From an uncultured Anderseniella sp. (GTDB taxonomy: Bacteria > Pseudomonadota > Alphaproteobacteria > Rhizobiales > Aestuariivirgaceae): a stretch of 64,000 nt of DNA. The notes below the pieces were generated by a model, which was given only the letters and a program-made list of their open reading frames with translations, ran no database searches and had not been told where the DNA came from. The stretch covers positions 1 through 64,000 of the forward strand of contig CANKYU010000006.1 in NCBI GenBank assembly GCA_947488295.1. The letters are read 5' to 3'. A program made the position numbers and the translations under genes. Within the stretch, counting starts at the first letter, position 1; each line of letters opens with the position of its first letter. Positions 10,839 through 20,323 of the stretch are shown piece after piece.

Positions 10839-13010
10839 ATGGGCGAGGCTATCAGGCCGAAACTGAAAACTGTTGAACAGTTTGACACGATCTCCGCTGT
10901 TGCAGCGGGGGCGGCTTGTGTTTTGGGGGCCGGCAGTCCGGACGTGCTTTCTGAAAGTGTCCTGCGGGAACGGCTGCCGCATCTGGGTAACGACGCCACA
11001 CCATCCACCGTGACCCTGGTGGCCCGCGCCGCCGGGCTGTCGTCAGCCTCAAGAAACCTCAAGCCGGGCAAATTGCGCGGCAGCGATTGCCCGTTCATCA
11101 CACAGGACGCCGACGGCAAGTGGCATACAATCAACGATGTGTCCCAGCCGGGCCTGGCCAGCGAAGTCTGTGCAGATGGGTCGACGCAACCGGTCATGCT
11201 GGACAAGCTTGCGACGAAGGGCAGGCTGATCGGCTGGTCTTTGCGCGCACTGGATGGGCCCGAACGCAGTAAACAGGATGACCGCGCGGCGCGATCGGGC
11301 ATGCCTGAGCTGTCTTTCTGGCCGGCCCGAAGCGTCTTGTTTCCGGTCATTGCCGCAACTCTTGTAATCAACATCCTGGCGCTGGCGATTCCGCTCGCCA
11401 CAATGAATATTTTCGACCGGGTGATTTCAAATGCCGCCTATGAGACCTTGTGGGTGCTGGCAGCCGGTGTGGCGATTTCCCTTGTTTTCGATTTCCTGCT
11501 GCGCTCGCTGCGCGCGTCAGTTCTGGATCGCTCATCGGCGCGGTCGGATGTGCTGTCGGTGAATGGCGTTTTTGGCCGAATTCTTGGAGCGAAAATGAAA
11601 TCCGGCAGGGCTGGTGTCGGTATGCAGGTCAACAGCCTGCGTGAGTTCGAAACTGTCCGCGACTACTTCAACGCATCAGCGATCGCGGCACTTGGAGACC
11701 TGCCCTTCGTGGCGTTGTTCCTGTTCGTGATCTGGCTGGTGGCTGGCTGGCTGGTCGTGGTGCCGCTTATCGCAGTGCCGGTTTTTCTCGTTACAGCAGT
11801 GCTTATTCAGCTGCGTCTGCGGCATGTGGTTGAAGGCTCTTTCAACGATACCGCACAGAAAAGCTCTCTGGCGACCGAGATCCTGTCCAGCCTGGAAAGC
11901 GTGAAGCTTGCCCGTGGTGAACGCTGGGCGGCGCAGTGCTATGAACGCGCCGTGGCCTCGCAATTGCGTCATTCGCTTGCCATCCGGTTCTGGACCAACG
12001 CGTCCCTGCACATCATCACCCTGTTCCAGGGCATGGTGACCATCACCATCCTTGTGGTCGGCGTTTATCTCGTAACCGACGGCACCATTACACCGGGTGC
12101 GCTGTTTGCAACCAACCTTCTGGCGGCGCGCTGCCTCGGGCCGCTGGTGGGGGTGTCCGCCCTGATCGCCCGCTTTACCCAGATTCGCATGGCGCAACGG
12201 GCCGTGTCTGACCTTGCTACAATGGAAAATGAACGTCCCGCAGACCGCCATCTCGTCAAACCGGGCAAGCTCGAACGAGCCATTTCCTTCGACAAGGTTT
12301 CATTTGCATACCATGAAGAGGCGCCGGAGGTGCTGCGTGATGTGACATTGACAATCGGCATCGGAGAACGCATTGCGATCATCGGCGGCAACGGATCGGG
12401 CAAGAGCACCATGCTGAACCTGATCAGCGCCCTGCGGCATCCGACACGAGGACGGGTATTGCTTGATGATCTCGCCAGTAGCGACATCGAGCCGGTCGCA
12501 TGGCGCACTCAACTCGGTGTGGCGCCGCAAAACCCTGCATTCATGTCCGGCACGGTTCGCGAAGCCGTTGCAATGGGCCGGTCATTCGACGATGAGACAA
12601 TCCTGAAAGCGCTGACTATTTCTGGCGCCCTCGGCTGGCTCACCCGGACAGGGCTTGGCCTTGATACGCCTCTGGGTGAGCGCGGGCAGGGTTTCTCGGG
12701 CGGCCAACTGCAGACCCTGGCTGTGGCGCGCGCGCTGGTCGGCGACCCGCCGGTGGTCCTGTTGGACGAACCTACAAGTCACCTTGACGGCCGCAGCGAA
12801 GCCGAGTTCGCAAATCATCTGCGTGCACTTCCTGCACACACAACGATTGTCCTTGTCACCCATCGTCCCGCCATGATCGAGGCTGCCCAAAGACTGATCG
12901 TGATGGAGGCCGGCAAGGTGCTGCTCGATGGTCCCAGAGACGAGGTGCTTGCGCAACTGCGCAGCGTGGTTGACCAGAGGATCTCTGTTAAGGGGAGCAA
13001 TGCGGCATGA
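10839..13010 (+). CDS. Type I secretion ABC transporter (LapB/HlyB type permease-ATPase)
   Basis: The 723-residue product has three parts. Residues about 1-150 form a degenerate C39-like domain of the LapB type, with no protease catalytic cysteine evident. Residues about 160-440 form a six-helix membrane domain. The C-terminus is an ABC ATPase with Walker A GGNGSGKST (near residue 516), signature FSGGQ and Walker B VVLLDEPTSHLD. It would energise export of the giant adhesin across the inner membrane. The ATG at 10839 is chosen because a longer reading would run 140 bases into the tolC-like gene. It overlaps the HlyD gene by four bases (ATGA). Confidence 0.92.
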   Translation: MGEAIRPKLKTVEQFDTISAVAAGAACVLGAGSPDVLSESVLRERLPHLGNDATPSTVTLVARAAGLSSASRNLKPGKLRGSDCPFITQDADGKWHTINDVSQPGLASEVCADGSTQPVMLDKLATKGRLIGWSLRALDGPERSKQDDRAARSGMPELSFWPARSVLFPVIAATLVINILALAIPLATMNIFDRVISNAAYETLWVLAAGVAISLVFDFLLRSLRASVLDRSSARSDVLSVNGVFGRILGAKMKSGRAGVGMQVNSLREFETVRDYFNASAIAALGDLPFVALFLFVIWLVAGWLVVVPLIAVPVFLVTAVLIQLRLRHVVEGSFNDTAQKSSLATEILSSLESVKLARGERWAAQCYERAVASQLRHSLAIRFWTNASLHIITLFQGMVTITILVVGVYLVTDGTITPGALFATNLLAARCLGPLVGVSALIARFTQIRMAQRAVSDLATMENERPADRHLVKPGKLERAISFDKVSFAYHEEAPEVLRDVTLTIGIGERIAIIGGNGSGKSTMLNLISALRHPTRGRVLLDDLASSDIEPVAWRTQLGVAPQNPAFMSGTVREAVAMGRSFDDETILKALTISGALGWLTRTGLGLDTPLGERGQGFSGGQLQTLAVARALVGDPPVVLLDEPTSHLDGRSEAEFANHLRALPAHTTIVLVTHRPAMIEAAQRLIVMEAGKVLLDGPRDEVLAQLRSVVDQRISVKGSNAA

Positions 13011-14305
13011 ACGAGTTGGGCCCGGCTAGTGCCGATCTTCTGCGGCCGCGTAACGGCCTGGCGTATCTGCTTATCTTCTGTGTTGTCGGTGCTCTTGCGG
13101 CCGCTGTCGTATGGTCGACACAGGCTCGCATGGTGGAGGTGTCCTCAGGCCAGGGCAGGGTTATTCCCAGCGGGCGCGTCAAGGTGGTGCAAAACCTGGA
13201 AGGTGGCATCGTCCAGTCAATCCACGTCCAGGAAGGTGCAACGGTCGAGAAGGGCGCACCGCTTGTGTCGATCGATCCGATCCAGGTCGGCGCTGTGCTG
13301 GCTGAAAACCGCGTTACCATCCGCGCGCTCGCAGCCTCGACGGCGTGGCTGCAGGCCCTGCTGGATGGCAGGGAGCCGGACTTTGGTCAACCTGAGGATC
13401 AGCAGCACGCCAGTGTCATAGCCCGCAATCGGGCCGAGTTTGTTTCCACACGCGAAGAGGCGCATGCCGCTTTGGCTTCACTGGATCGGCTCGCCGATCA
13501 GAAACAACTCGAAACGGCGGAGATCCGCAGCCGGCTGGCCAATACGCGAGCTTCTCTCGAGGTCGCGCAGGAACAATTTGCAATAATGGCCAAGCTCCAC
13601 GAAAGCCGCGCCGCAAGCAGGGCCGACTATCTCACGGCAAAATCCCGCAAACTTGAACTGGCGGGACAGGCAGAAGCGCTTGAACTGACATTACCGCGGA
13701 TTGCCGCTGCCCGCTCCGAGATAGCTGCAAAGCGGGATGAACAGATCGCACGGTTCCGGGCGAAGCTGTCCTTGAGGCTCAATGAAGCGTCAACCAAGCT
13801 TGCCGGCCTGCGCAAGACGGAAACGGTTGACGCCGATAGAGTATCGCGCGCGCAACTGCGCGCGCCGGTGCGCGGCATCGTCAAGACGCTTCACGCAAAC
13901 ACCATCGGTCAGGTCGTCAAACCGGCTGAGAACATTGTCGAGATTGTGCCGGTTGATGATGCATTGCTGGTGCGTGTCGAGGTATCACCGAAAGACATCG
14001 CGTTTCTGCATCAGGGTCAGGAGGCGATCGTGAAGCTGACTGCCTACGACTACGCCCTGTATGGCACGCTGAAGGGCCGGGTCATCCGGATCGGGGCGGA
14101 TTCAATCATCGACGATCAGGGCAACACGCATTTTCCCGTGGATGTGAAAGGCGATGTCAACTGGATAGAAAGCGACGAAAAGCGACTGCCCGTTCTGCCC
14201 GGCATGGTGGCGCAGGTCGATATAGTGACAGGCCACAAGACGGTCTTTGACTATGTCACCAAACCCATCCACAGGACGGCGACAGGCGCGTTCGGAGAAC
14301 GCTAG
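13007..14305 (+). CDS. HlyD-family membrane fusion protein of the type I secretion system
   Basis: This 432-residue periplasmic adaptor has one N-terminal membrane anchor (residues about 20-42), a first half biotinyl/lipoyl-like segment (RVKVVQNLEGGIVQSI and following), a long alpha-helical hairpin (about 100-275) rich in Ala, Glu and Arg, and a C-terminal beta-barrel region containing LRAPVRGIVKTL. It should bridge the ABC exporter and the TolC-like channel. Its start overlaps the exporter stop by four bases, which indicates translational coupling. The three exporter genes and the upstream adhesin form a complete system. Confidence 0.92.
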   Translation: MNELGPASADLLRPRNGLAYLLIFCVVGALAAAVVWSTQARMVEVSSGQGRVIPSGRVKVVQNLEGGIVQSIHVQEGATVEKGAPLVSIDPIQVGAVLAENRVTIRALAASTAWLQALLDGREPDFGQPEDQQHASVIARNRAEFVSTREEAHAALASLDRLADQKQLETAEIRSRLANTRASLEVAQEQFAIMAKLHESRAASRADYLTAKSRKLELAGQAEALELTLPRIAAARSEIAAKRDEQIARFRAKLSLRLNEASTKLAGLRKTETVDADRVSRAQLRAPVRGIVKTLHANTIGQVVKPAENIVEIVPVDDALLVRVEVSPKDIAFLHQGQEAIVKLTAYDYALYGTLKGRVIRIGADSIIDDQGNTHFPVDVKGDVNWIESDEKRLPVLPGMVAQVDIVTGHKTVFDYVTKPIHRTATGAFGER

Positions 14306-14533
14306 CCGAGTGGATGAGGAGCCTGGGCACGCAGTGTTCCTATCGGACAATAGGCGACGGCAGGTGTGGCTTCCGAAAGCTGAAAGTGCTGCACCATGGG
14401 AAAGCCGGTCAGCAATCGCGGCGTTTGAGTGTCGCCTCTGGCAGGTCATGGTTCGCTTGCAAATTCGACAAAGATTGCCTATCCCGTGTCTATAGTTTTC
14501 AAGGGTCGCAGAACCTCAAATAAGGAACGCAGG

Positions 14534-15373
14534 ATGGCCGATCACCCAGTGTTCGAAAATTTTTCCAAGATTTCTTCCGAGACGACGGGTTTCCATGTTT
14601 TCGATTTCCTGGGTGGTGCGACACGGGTCGCCTACAAGCGGGGATGGGCCAGACATGCGACCGCTGCGAACAAGACGGTCACACCGAATTTGCCACAAAA
14701 AAACGAGCACTATCTTGACTGGATCGCCGTGCTGTCGGCGGTCTCGAAGGCGAAGGGGACTTTTCGCATGGCAGAGCTCGGTGCCGGTTGGGCTCCCTGG
14801 CTTGTCCGAGGGACCCTGGCTGCGCGTCAGAAGACGGACATCACCGCGCTCGAGCTATTAGCTGTAGAGGCTGATCCGACGCATTACGACTGGACGCTCG
14901 AGCACTTCAACGACAATGGGCTGGACGTCAATCAGCATCATCTGCTTTTCGGCGCCGTGACCGACAAATCCGGCATGCTGAGCTTCCCGGTCATCGCCGA
15001 GCCGGACGTCGATTATGGGGCGTCCTTGAAAAGCGCAGCGACGAGCGGACAGACCATAGACATTCGCGGATATACAATCGCGGAAGTACTGTCTCATTTT
15101 TCAGGGCCGCTGGATTTTCTGCATGTGGACATACAGGGCGCCGAATATGATGCGCTGCCGCCTGCGATGACATTGTTGTCGCAATCTGTCCGCTCGATCA
15201 TGGTTGGAACACATAACAAGGATGATCTGCACGACGCTATGGCTGAGCTTTTCCGTGACAACGGCTGGGAAGAGCGCATTAACCTTGGTCGCAACCGGAC
15301 CAGCGCCACGCCGTGGGGCGAAATCGAGACGAATGACGGGTTTCTTTGGTTTGAGAATGCTCGGCTGTTGTAG
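14534..15373 (+). CDS. FkbM-family SAM-dependent methyltransferase
   Basis: The 279-residue protein shows the FkbM-type Rossmann methyltransferase pattern: a SAM-binding motif ELGAGWAPW near residue 80, an acidic ALELLAVEADP strand after it, and FLHVDIQGAEYDAL near residue 200, where FkbM proteins have their conserved D-x-EG/GAE motif. These enzymes usually O-methylate sugars or small metabolites. The ATG at 14534 is chosen because AAGGAA lies six bases upstream; the open frame extends further 5' without a better signal. It stands 228 bases after hlyD, so it may have its own promoter, and it leads the modification cluster. Confidence 0.8.
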   Translation: MADHPVFENFSKISSETTGFHVFDFLGGATRVAYKRGWARHATAANKTVTPNLPQKNEHYLDWIAVLSAVSKAKGTFRMAELGAGWAPWLVRGTLAARQKTDITALELLAVEADPTHYDWTLEHFNDNGLDVNQHHLLFGAVTDKSGMLSFPVIAEPDVDYGASLKSAATSGQTIDIRGYTIAEVLSHFSGPLDFLHVDIQGAEYDALPPAMTLLSQSVRSIMVGTHNKDDLHDAMAELFRDNGWEERINLGRNRTSATPWGEIETNDGFLWFENARLL

Positions 15374-15433
15374 TCAGTGTGATCAGACAGAGTTCTGTTT
15401 AACGATCGTAAAACGTCTCTGATGGAGGACACG

Positions 15434-16117
15434 ATGTCTGTGTCAGATCATGCCAGGTTTGTGAGTTTACTGAGAGAAAGGGGGTTCGATGTCAGTGTCT
15501 TTTACGATGTCGGGGCTAATATCGGAACCTGGTCAGTCAATGTTCAAGATTGTGTTCCTGACGGCCATTTTGAACTTTTTGAACCTCTTGCCGGTCGAGT
15601 TGCAGAGGTGGATGAGGGTTCTTTGCTTCCAAAACTGCGCAGTGCTAACCTTCACTCTGTAGCCCTTTCCGATGAGACCTGCGATGGCGAGATCAAGATT
15701 CTTGGTGATGCGGGTGTCGGCAGTTCCATTCTTGTGCTCCCGGGTGATCGAACGAGAGACATCAAGATTATCCCCTGCGAAATGATCCAGTTGGACGAGT
15801 ATGTTGTTCGCGAGAGGTTGAAGCAGCCCGATTTCATTAAGCTTGATACTCAGGCAGCAGAGCTCAAGGTTCTTAAGGGCGCTGAACAGACAATTCGCGG
15901 CACAAAGTTTATCCTTCTGGAAACTTGGATGCGCCGCGTCTACGGACCGGATACCCCCTTGTTTCACGAAATTACAGATTGGCTCTATGCACACAATTTC
16001 GTACTCTACGAAGTGTTGATCCATGAAGACGGACGCGATGCTGATGGAACCTTGCGCTGGTTTGACGCTGTCTACATAAACAAATCGGTCAGTAGTTTTC
16101 CGTCTGCCATGCTCTAG
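15434..16117 (+). CDS. FkbM-family methyltransferase
   Basis: This 227-residue protein has the compact FkbM layout. FYDVGANIGTW near residue 20 is the SAM-binding loop, ELFEPL follows at the end of strand 2, and FIKLDTQAAELKVLKGAE near residue 135 matches the conserved IKLDxQGxE segment. It has no signal peptide or membrane segment, so it is probably cytoplasmic. The start at 15434 has GGAGG five bases upstream; an ATG at 15422 would place that sequence inside the gene. The coding sequence looks less GC-rich than the exporter genes, which may indicate acquisition from elsewhere. The substrate is unknown; context suggests a glycan. Confidence 0.8.
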   Translation: MSVSDHARFVSLLRERGFDVSVFYDVGANIGTWSVNVQDCVPDGHFELFEPLAGRVAEVDEGSLLPKLRSANLHSVALSDETCDGEIKILGDAGVGSSILVLPGDRTRDIKIIPCEMIQLDEYVVRERLKQPDFIKLDTQAAELKVLKGAEQTIRGTKFILLETWMRRVYGPDTPLFHEITDWLYAHNFVLYEVLIHEDGRDADGTLRWFDAVYINKSVSSFPSAML

Positions 16118-16163
16118 GCCCTATGAGGGCAAAGGCCTTAAGTAGGCAATAAAAGAGACCGTT

Positions 16164-16904
16164 ATGACAACCGATCCCAATTTTGGCGAAGATGGCGGTT
16201 TTAGCAGAGTTGCTGCACGCTGGTCATGGCCTGAAAACACCGAACTTTTGGATGTTGCCCCTTTTACTTGGAGCTTGGATGGTGGTGGTCGTGAACTGAT
16301 CCATGCGGTCATTGCCGGTAGGCCATCTGGTGTACTTGTGGAAATCGGTTCGTTTATGGGAGGCGCGGCACGCGCCTGGCTGCAAACCTTTCCTGAGTTG
16401 CGCTGCATTTGCGTCGATCCGTGGGGCGAAAACCTAGTGCAGTATGTCCATAACCTGACTAATGTTGACTGGGCGGTCCAGTCCTATGGAGTGGAGCAGA
16501 TCCAGACCTATGCACGGGTTCTCAAAGCACATGGTCCGATGGCTGTGGTTCGAAACAATCTAAGGGAATTTGGGGATCGCTGTGTGCTGATTCAGGCGGG
16601 GGTTCCTGAGGTGTTCGAGATGCTAAGCGAATGCCAACTTCGACCTGACATCGTCTTTCTCGACGCTCTTAAACGTCGAGACGAATTCATCGGCACTCAC
16701 GAGAGTTTTCCAGATGCTATAGTTACCGGGGATGATTGGTCATGGCGCTCGCCAACCGGCGAATTTCCGGTACGGGAATATGCTTCGGTAATCGCAAAGC
16801 TGCGGAAGGCTCGAATTTATGCATCTCGGGCCACATTCGTAATTTCCGAGAAGCGCCACAGTTTGGTGCTTGATGACAATCAGCTGTTTTCAACTGACGC
16901 CTAA
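16164..16904 (+). CDS. Class I SAM-dependent methyltransferase-like protein
   Basis: The 246-residue product carries VEIGSFMGGAARAWL near residue 55, a glycine-rich SAM-binding loop, ICVDPWG near residue 82, and PDIVFLDALKRRDEF near residue 170. These resemble Methyltransf_24/CmcI-like proteins, which act on glycans or small molecules. It is not an obvious FkbM protein. Tandem placement after two FkbM genes (46 bases after the previous stop, AAGAGA before the ATG) points to the same modification pathway. It ends 10 bases from the convergent glycosyltransferase gene. Confidence 0.65.
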   Translation: MTTDPNFGEDGGFSRVAARWSWPENTELLDVAPFTWSLDGGGRELIHAVIAGRPSGVLVEIGSFMGGAARAWLQTFPELRCICVDPWGENLVQYVHNLTNVDWAVQSYGVEQIQTYARVLKAHGPMAVVRNNLREFGDRCVLIQAGVPEVFEMLSECQLRPDIVFLDALKRRDEFIGTHESFPDAIVTGDDWSWRSPTGEFPVREYASVIAKLRKARIYASRATFVISEKRHSLVLDDNQLFSTDA

Positions 16905-16914
16905 AAATGCTGGC

Positions 16915-18861
16915 TCATTTGCCGTCGTCAAAGATCGCGATCACATCCGACACGAACCCGTCCGGCCCGTAGCGCTCGGTCAGCGCCAGCAGCGCGGCGC
17001 GCATTTCTCTTAGGCGCCCGGTGTCGGCGGCGATGGTTTCCAGCTGGTCGGGTAGTGCCGCAACCGCCTCCGGCGTCTCGGCGCAACTGATCGTTGCCGC
17101 CTCCCACAACACCGGGTCGCCCGGCGCGGCCCACGTTTGTGACAGAATCACTGGAATTGCACCGTTGAGCATGCTTTCCCAAAGTCGGATCGAGTTCGGT
17201 CCCGTGCCGGATGGGCAGAGCGCGAACGTCGATTGATCCATGATCTGACGGAAGTCATCTGAATGGGAATCGTTCATCAACGCAGCTTCGACGGGAGAAG
17301 ACTGTTCTAAAACCTGGGCATCGTAGACCACCTTCTCGTAATGCCAGCCATCGCGGGCGACCACAATGCCGCGTGGGTCTGCCGATAGCAGGTCGATGAT
17401 AAGATTGCGGCAATCTGTCAGGTAGATATCCAGCGCACGAGAGCCGACGAAGGAGAACAGCCAACGTCGCCGGCGGTCGAAGTCCTCGATGCCATGAGGC
17501 ACCTGCTGCACCGGGAACAACGGAAACGGATGCACCCGCATACCGGCGTGGTGATGGAAAGCCTCTTCGCCGGTCTGGCAGTGTGACCAGAAAAGGTCGG
17601 TCACGCCCGCGTTCGCAAAGAGATGCGCAAACTCCTTGGCACGGATATGTTGTCCAACCGTAACGACGCGTTTGTAGCTCTTCAGCTTCGGCGTCAATCT
17701 GTCCAGAGCGCCTTGCAGCGTCTGGGTCCTGTGATGATCGGGGCCCATGTGAGTGTGCAGATCTATGAGGGTCGCGAAGGGAAACCCGAGATAGACTGTT
17801 GTCGTGATCTGCGGCTCATCTGTAAGCAAAGCCTGCATCTGATAAAATGCGTGACGTTCCGTGACCGCGGGATATTGCCAGTCCTCGTCATGGGCGACCA
17901 AGGTTGACCTTGGTTCCGTCGCCAACTGCGCTTCCAAGGCCCAAGTCTCCAGTGCGCTGTTCAGACGAACCCCGGTCGCTTGATCGCTGCGCTCAGACCA
18001 GATCTCGATATCCAGCTTGGCAGGTTCGAGTAACGTATCGCCGGGATGCACCATGGCGACGCCGCCAATCACTCGTCGATCACCCCTCTTACTGTAATAG
18101 CGCAGATTCGATTCATGCACGTGTACCGAGCGCACAAAAGGAAACGGATTGAAGACGCGATGACCTTGAGTTGCGAAAACATAAGCAATCTTGTTGTCAC
18201 AGCGCGGCACGCCCAGTGGAATGTCTAAACGCTGATCGTGAATCTGGCTATCGCCCTCCTTGGGCATGAAGGCCCATGTGTCCTGAGACCAGTGAGGATT
18301 GGCGTGTGGTGTTGTTGTCTCTCCGTTTCTGTCGAAGCGGCTGAGCGCGATGAAGGCATTAGGCTCAGGCGTGAATATTTCCAGGATTTGCCCGATGCTG
18401 TCATCAAAATAGATATCGCTATTGGCTAGGACTGAAATCTGTCCCGGGCAGCGCACGCGGCTCTCGCGCACCCAGTCGAGATATGTTGGCCGGCGACCGA
18501 GACGTAGGATTGACAATCTTCGGTCTTTGCGTGGCGCAACGCTGTCGTCGTCTATGAGCAATGTGATCTTTGCGAAGAGCCCACTGTCGAGGTTGCGGTC
18601 AAGACAGTATTGCAGCTCTGTGGCCCGCTCGCGGTGCTCCGGCGTATAATAGGGCAGGAACAGGTTGAGGGTCTTCGGCTCTGCGCCTTTTCTGTCCGCT
18701 GTCACCCCGGCGACTAGGCGTTTCCGCTTGGCGGAGACCCAACTCGCTTGAGGATTAAGGGAGAGTGCCTCGTCATATGCCTCGACTGCCTTCTCGGTCT
18801 CTCCGGCAGCGGCCAGTTGATCGCCTTTCCGTTCATGAAAGAGATAGAAGTTTTCCTTCAT
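16915..18861 (-). CDS. Large TPR / glycosyltransferase / exostosin-like fusion protein
   Basis: This 648-residue protein appears to be made of three parts. The first 45 residues resemble a tetratricopeptide repeat (GDQLAAAGETEKAVEAYDEAL). Residues about 70-330 look like a glycosyltransferase-type region, with LLIDDDSV and ANSDIYFDD as possible DxD-like nucleotide-sugar or metal sites. The C-terminal 250 residues resemble exostosin/GT47 proteins, with WLFSFVGSRALDIY, FALCPSGTGPNSIRLWESM and GAIPVILS. It probably acts in surface glycan assembly beside the methyltransferases. ATG 18861 is preferred over an upstream TTG. Family assignment is by eye; the N-terminal catalytic region is the least certain part. 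Confidence 0.65.
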   Translation of the reverse strand: MKENFYLFHERKGDQLAAAGETEKAVEAYDEALSLNPQASWVSAKRKRLVAGVTADRKGAEPKTLNLFLPYYTPEHRERATELQYCLDRNLDSGLFAKITLLIDDDSVAPRKDRRLSILRLGRRPTYLDWVRESRVRCPGQISVLANSDIYFDDSIGQILEIFTPEPNAFIALSRFDRNGETTTPHANPHWSQDTWAFMPKEGDSQIHDQRLDIPLGVPRCDNKIAYVFATQGHRVFNPFPFVRSVHVHESNLRYYSKRGDRRVIGGVAMVHPGDTLLEPAKLDIEIWSERSDQATGVRLNSALETWALEAQLATEPRSTLVAHDEDWQYPAVTERHAFYQMQALLTDEPQITTTVYLGFPFATLIDLHTHMGPDHHRTQTLQGALDRLTPKLKSYKRVVTVGQHIRAKEFAHLFANAGVTDLFWSHCQTGEEAFHHHAGMRVHPFPLFPVQQVPHGIEDFDRRRRWLFSFVGSRALDIYLTDCRNLIIDLLSADPRGIVVARDGWHYEKVVYDAQVLEQSSPVEAALMNDSHSDDFRQIMDQSTFALCPSGTGPNSIRLWESMLNGAIPVILSQTWAAPGDPVLWEAATISCAETPEAVAALPDQLETIAADTGRLREMRAALLALTERYGPDGFVSDVIAIFDDGK

Positions 18862-19054
18862 GTGCCAACACAATCCTTTGCAAGGATTTTCCCTGGATCA
18901 TAGAATAACATTTGTCGAGCATTCGCGCATCCGGTAGTGGCGACATCCCGCACGGGGATCACACCTAGTCGCAAGCAGGTTACATGATCCTCGGTCTTTC
19001 TCATGATTTATCCATGCATCTCTGCCGGGATGGAGTGCCACCTTGGTTACACGT

Positions 19055-20323
19055 TTATTGCTTCATGGAATACCAATCGTCGAAGTCCATTTCAGTTCTT
19101 TGATACCCCAGAGGTTCCAGAAGCTGGCGGATTTTTTCGCGCATCGGCGTCCTGTTGTGCTCAACGGTGATCAGGCGGATCGACCACTGGTCGAACGGGA
19201 AATGTCTCAAGATCTCGTATTCGCTGCCTTCCGTGTCGATCGACATGTAGTCGATTTCGCGCGGCGCGTTGTGAGCAACCAGGAAATCCTCGAGCGACAC
19301 TGTGGTGACCCGCATCGTCTGGCCATCACGACGGAAGTCATCGCGACGTTGGGCGTGATGATCGGCCATCGCATAGTCGGCGATGCCGCCGAAGGCGTCA
19401 GCCAATATGAATTCGACATTTTGCCCGGAGACGCCACCGATGCAGGCAGTTGACGTCATGCAACGCCGGTTCGCGCGTAGTTGTTCGAACATCACGGGAT
19501 TGGGCTCAGCACAGATGCCGGTCCAGTCGAACTCGGTCTCCAGCAGCCAGGTGTTTGACAGTCGTACACCATCGGTTGCTCCAAACTCGACGAAGAAACC
19601 GTTGCGTTTTGCGCCGGTCTGTTCGATTACCCAGAGATCCTGTCCAAGTTGCGAAACTGCCCGTGTTGCGAGCCTGCCCTGGCTGCCTGGCTTGATGGCC
19701 TCCGGGTTCATGATCTGACCGCGGCGCAAGGCAAGCGATAGCTCGTGGTTCAGCAGGTCAAGCTCCGTACGCATAGAAGCCAGTCGCGCTGAATGATCGA
19801 TTGGCGCTGCCCTCATTTTACTCATATCCGCGCCGAGGATTTTGGCCGCATCCGGCAAGAGCCCCATTTGTGCGGTTTCCCGCACCCGGCGGGTCCGGGC
19901 AAGCAGGGGCGTGTCGCTATCAGCCTCCACAATATCGAACGCTGCCTCAAAATGGCGGGTTGCGCCACTGTCATTCTCAAGACATGCCGCAATCTTGCCG
20001 AGAGAGTTATGAATGCCGGATGCGATGACTCTCGTCATGAGATCGCGGCTACATCCCCAGGCCCTGGCTTGGCGGATGAGCGCCCGCGCTTCATCGGTTT
20101 TGCCCAACTGCGCCTTGGCAGCAGCGACGAGCAGTGCGATCTTCGCCCGGTCGGCATGCTCACTGATTTTCTGCAACGGGATTGAGGCAAGGTCTTTCCA
20201 CTCCCCACGCCGCCACTTGGTCCGGCTGGTTTCCAGCAAGGGTAAGTATTCGAATGGCTGATCACCTGTCTCGCTGGCGCTTTTCGCAACTGGAGATTTC
20301 CTGGGTTTTGGCGGTTTGCTCAT
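19055..20323 (-). CDS. FkbM-family methyltransferase with helical N-terminal extension
   Basis: The C-terminal half of this 422-residue protein (about 220-420) is FkbM-like: FFVEFGATDGVRLSNTWLLE is the SAM loop, WTGICAEPNP follows, and IDYMSIDTEGSEYEILRHF is the conserved acidic motif. The first 200 residues are helical and resemble TPR-like repeats (KIALLVAAAKAQLGKTDEARALI). The extension suggests docking to a partner. Its start overlaps the stop of the coiled-coil gene upstream by four bases (ATGA), so the two are translationally coupled. It is the third FkbM-type protein in 6 kb. Confidence 0.8.
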   Translation of the reverse strand: MSKPPKPRKSPVAKSASETGDQPFEYLPLLETSRTKWRRGEWKDLASIPLQKISEHADRAKIALLVAAAKAQLGKTDEARALIRQARAWGCSRDLMTRVIASGIHNSLGKIAACLENDSGATRHFEAAFDIVEADSDTPLLARTRRVRETAQMGLLPDAAKILGADMSKMRAAPIDHSARLASMRTELDLLNHELSLALRRGQIMNPEAIKPGSQGRLATRAVSQLGQDLWVIEQTGAKRNGFFVEFGATDGVRLSNTWLLETEFDWTGICAEPNPVMFEQLRANRRCMTSTACIGGVSGQNVEFILADAFGGIADYAMADHHAQRRDDFRRDGQTMRVTTVSLEDFLVAHNAPREIDYMSIDTEGSEYEILRHFPFDQWSIRLITVEHNRTPMREKIRQLLEPLGYQRTEMDFDDWYSMKQ

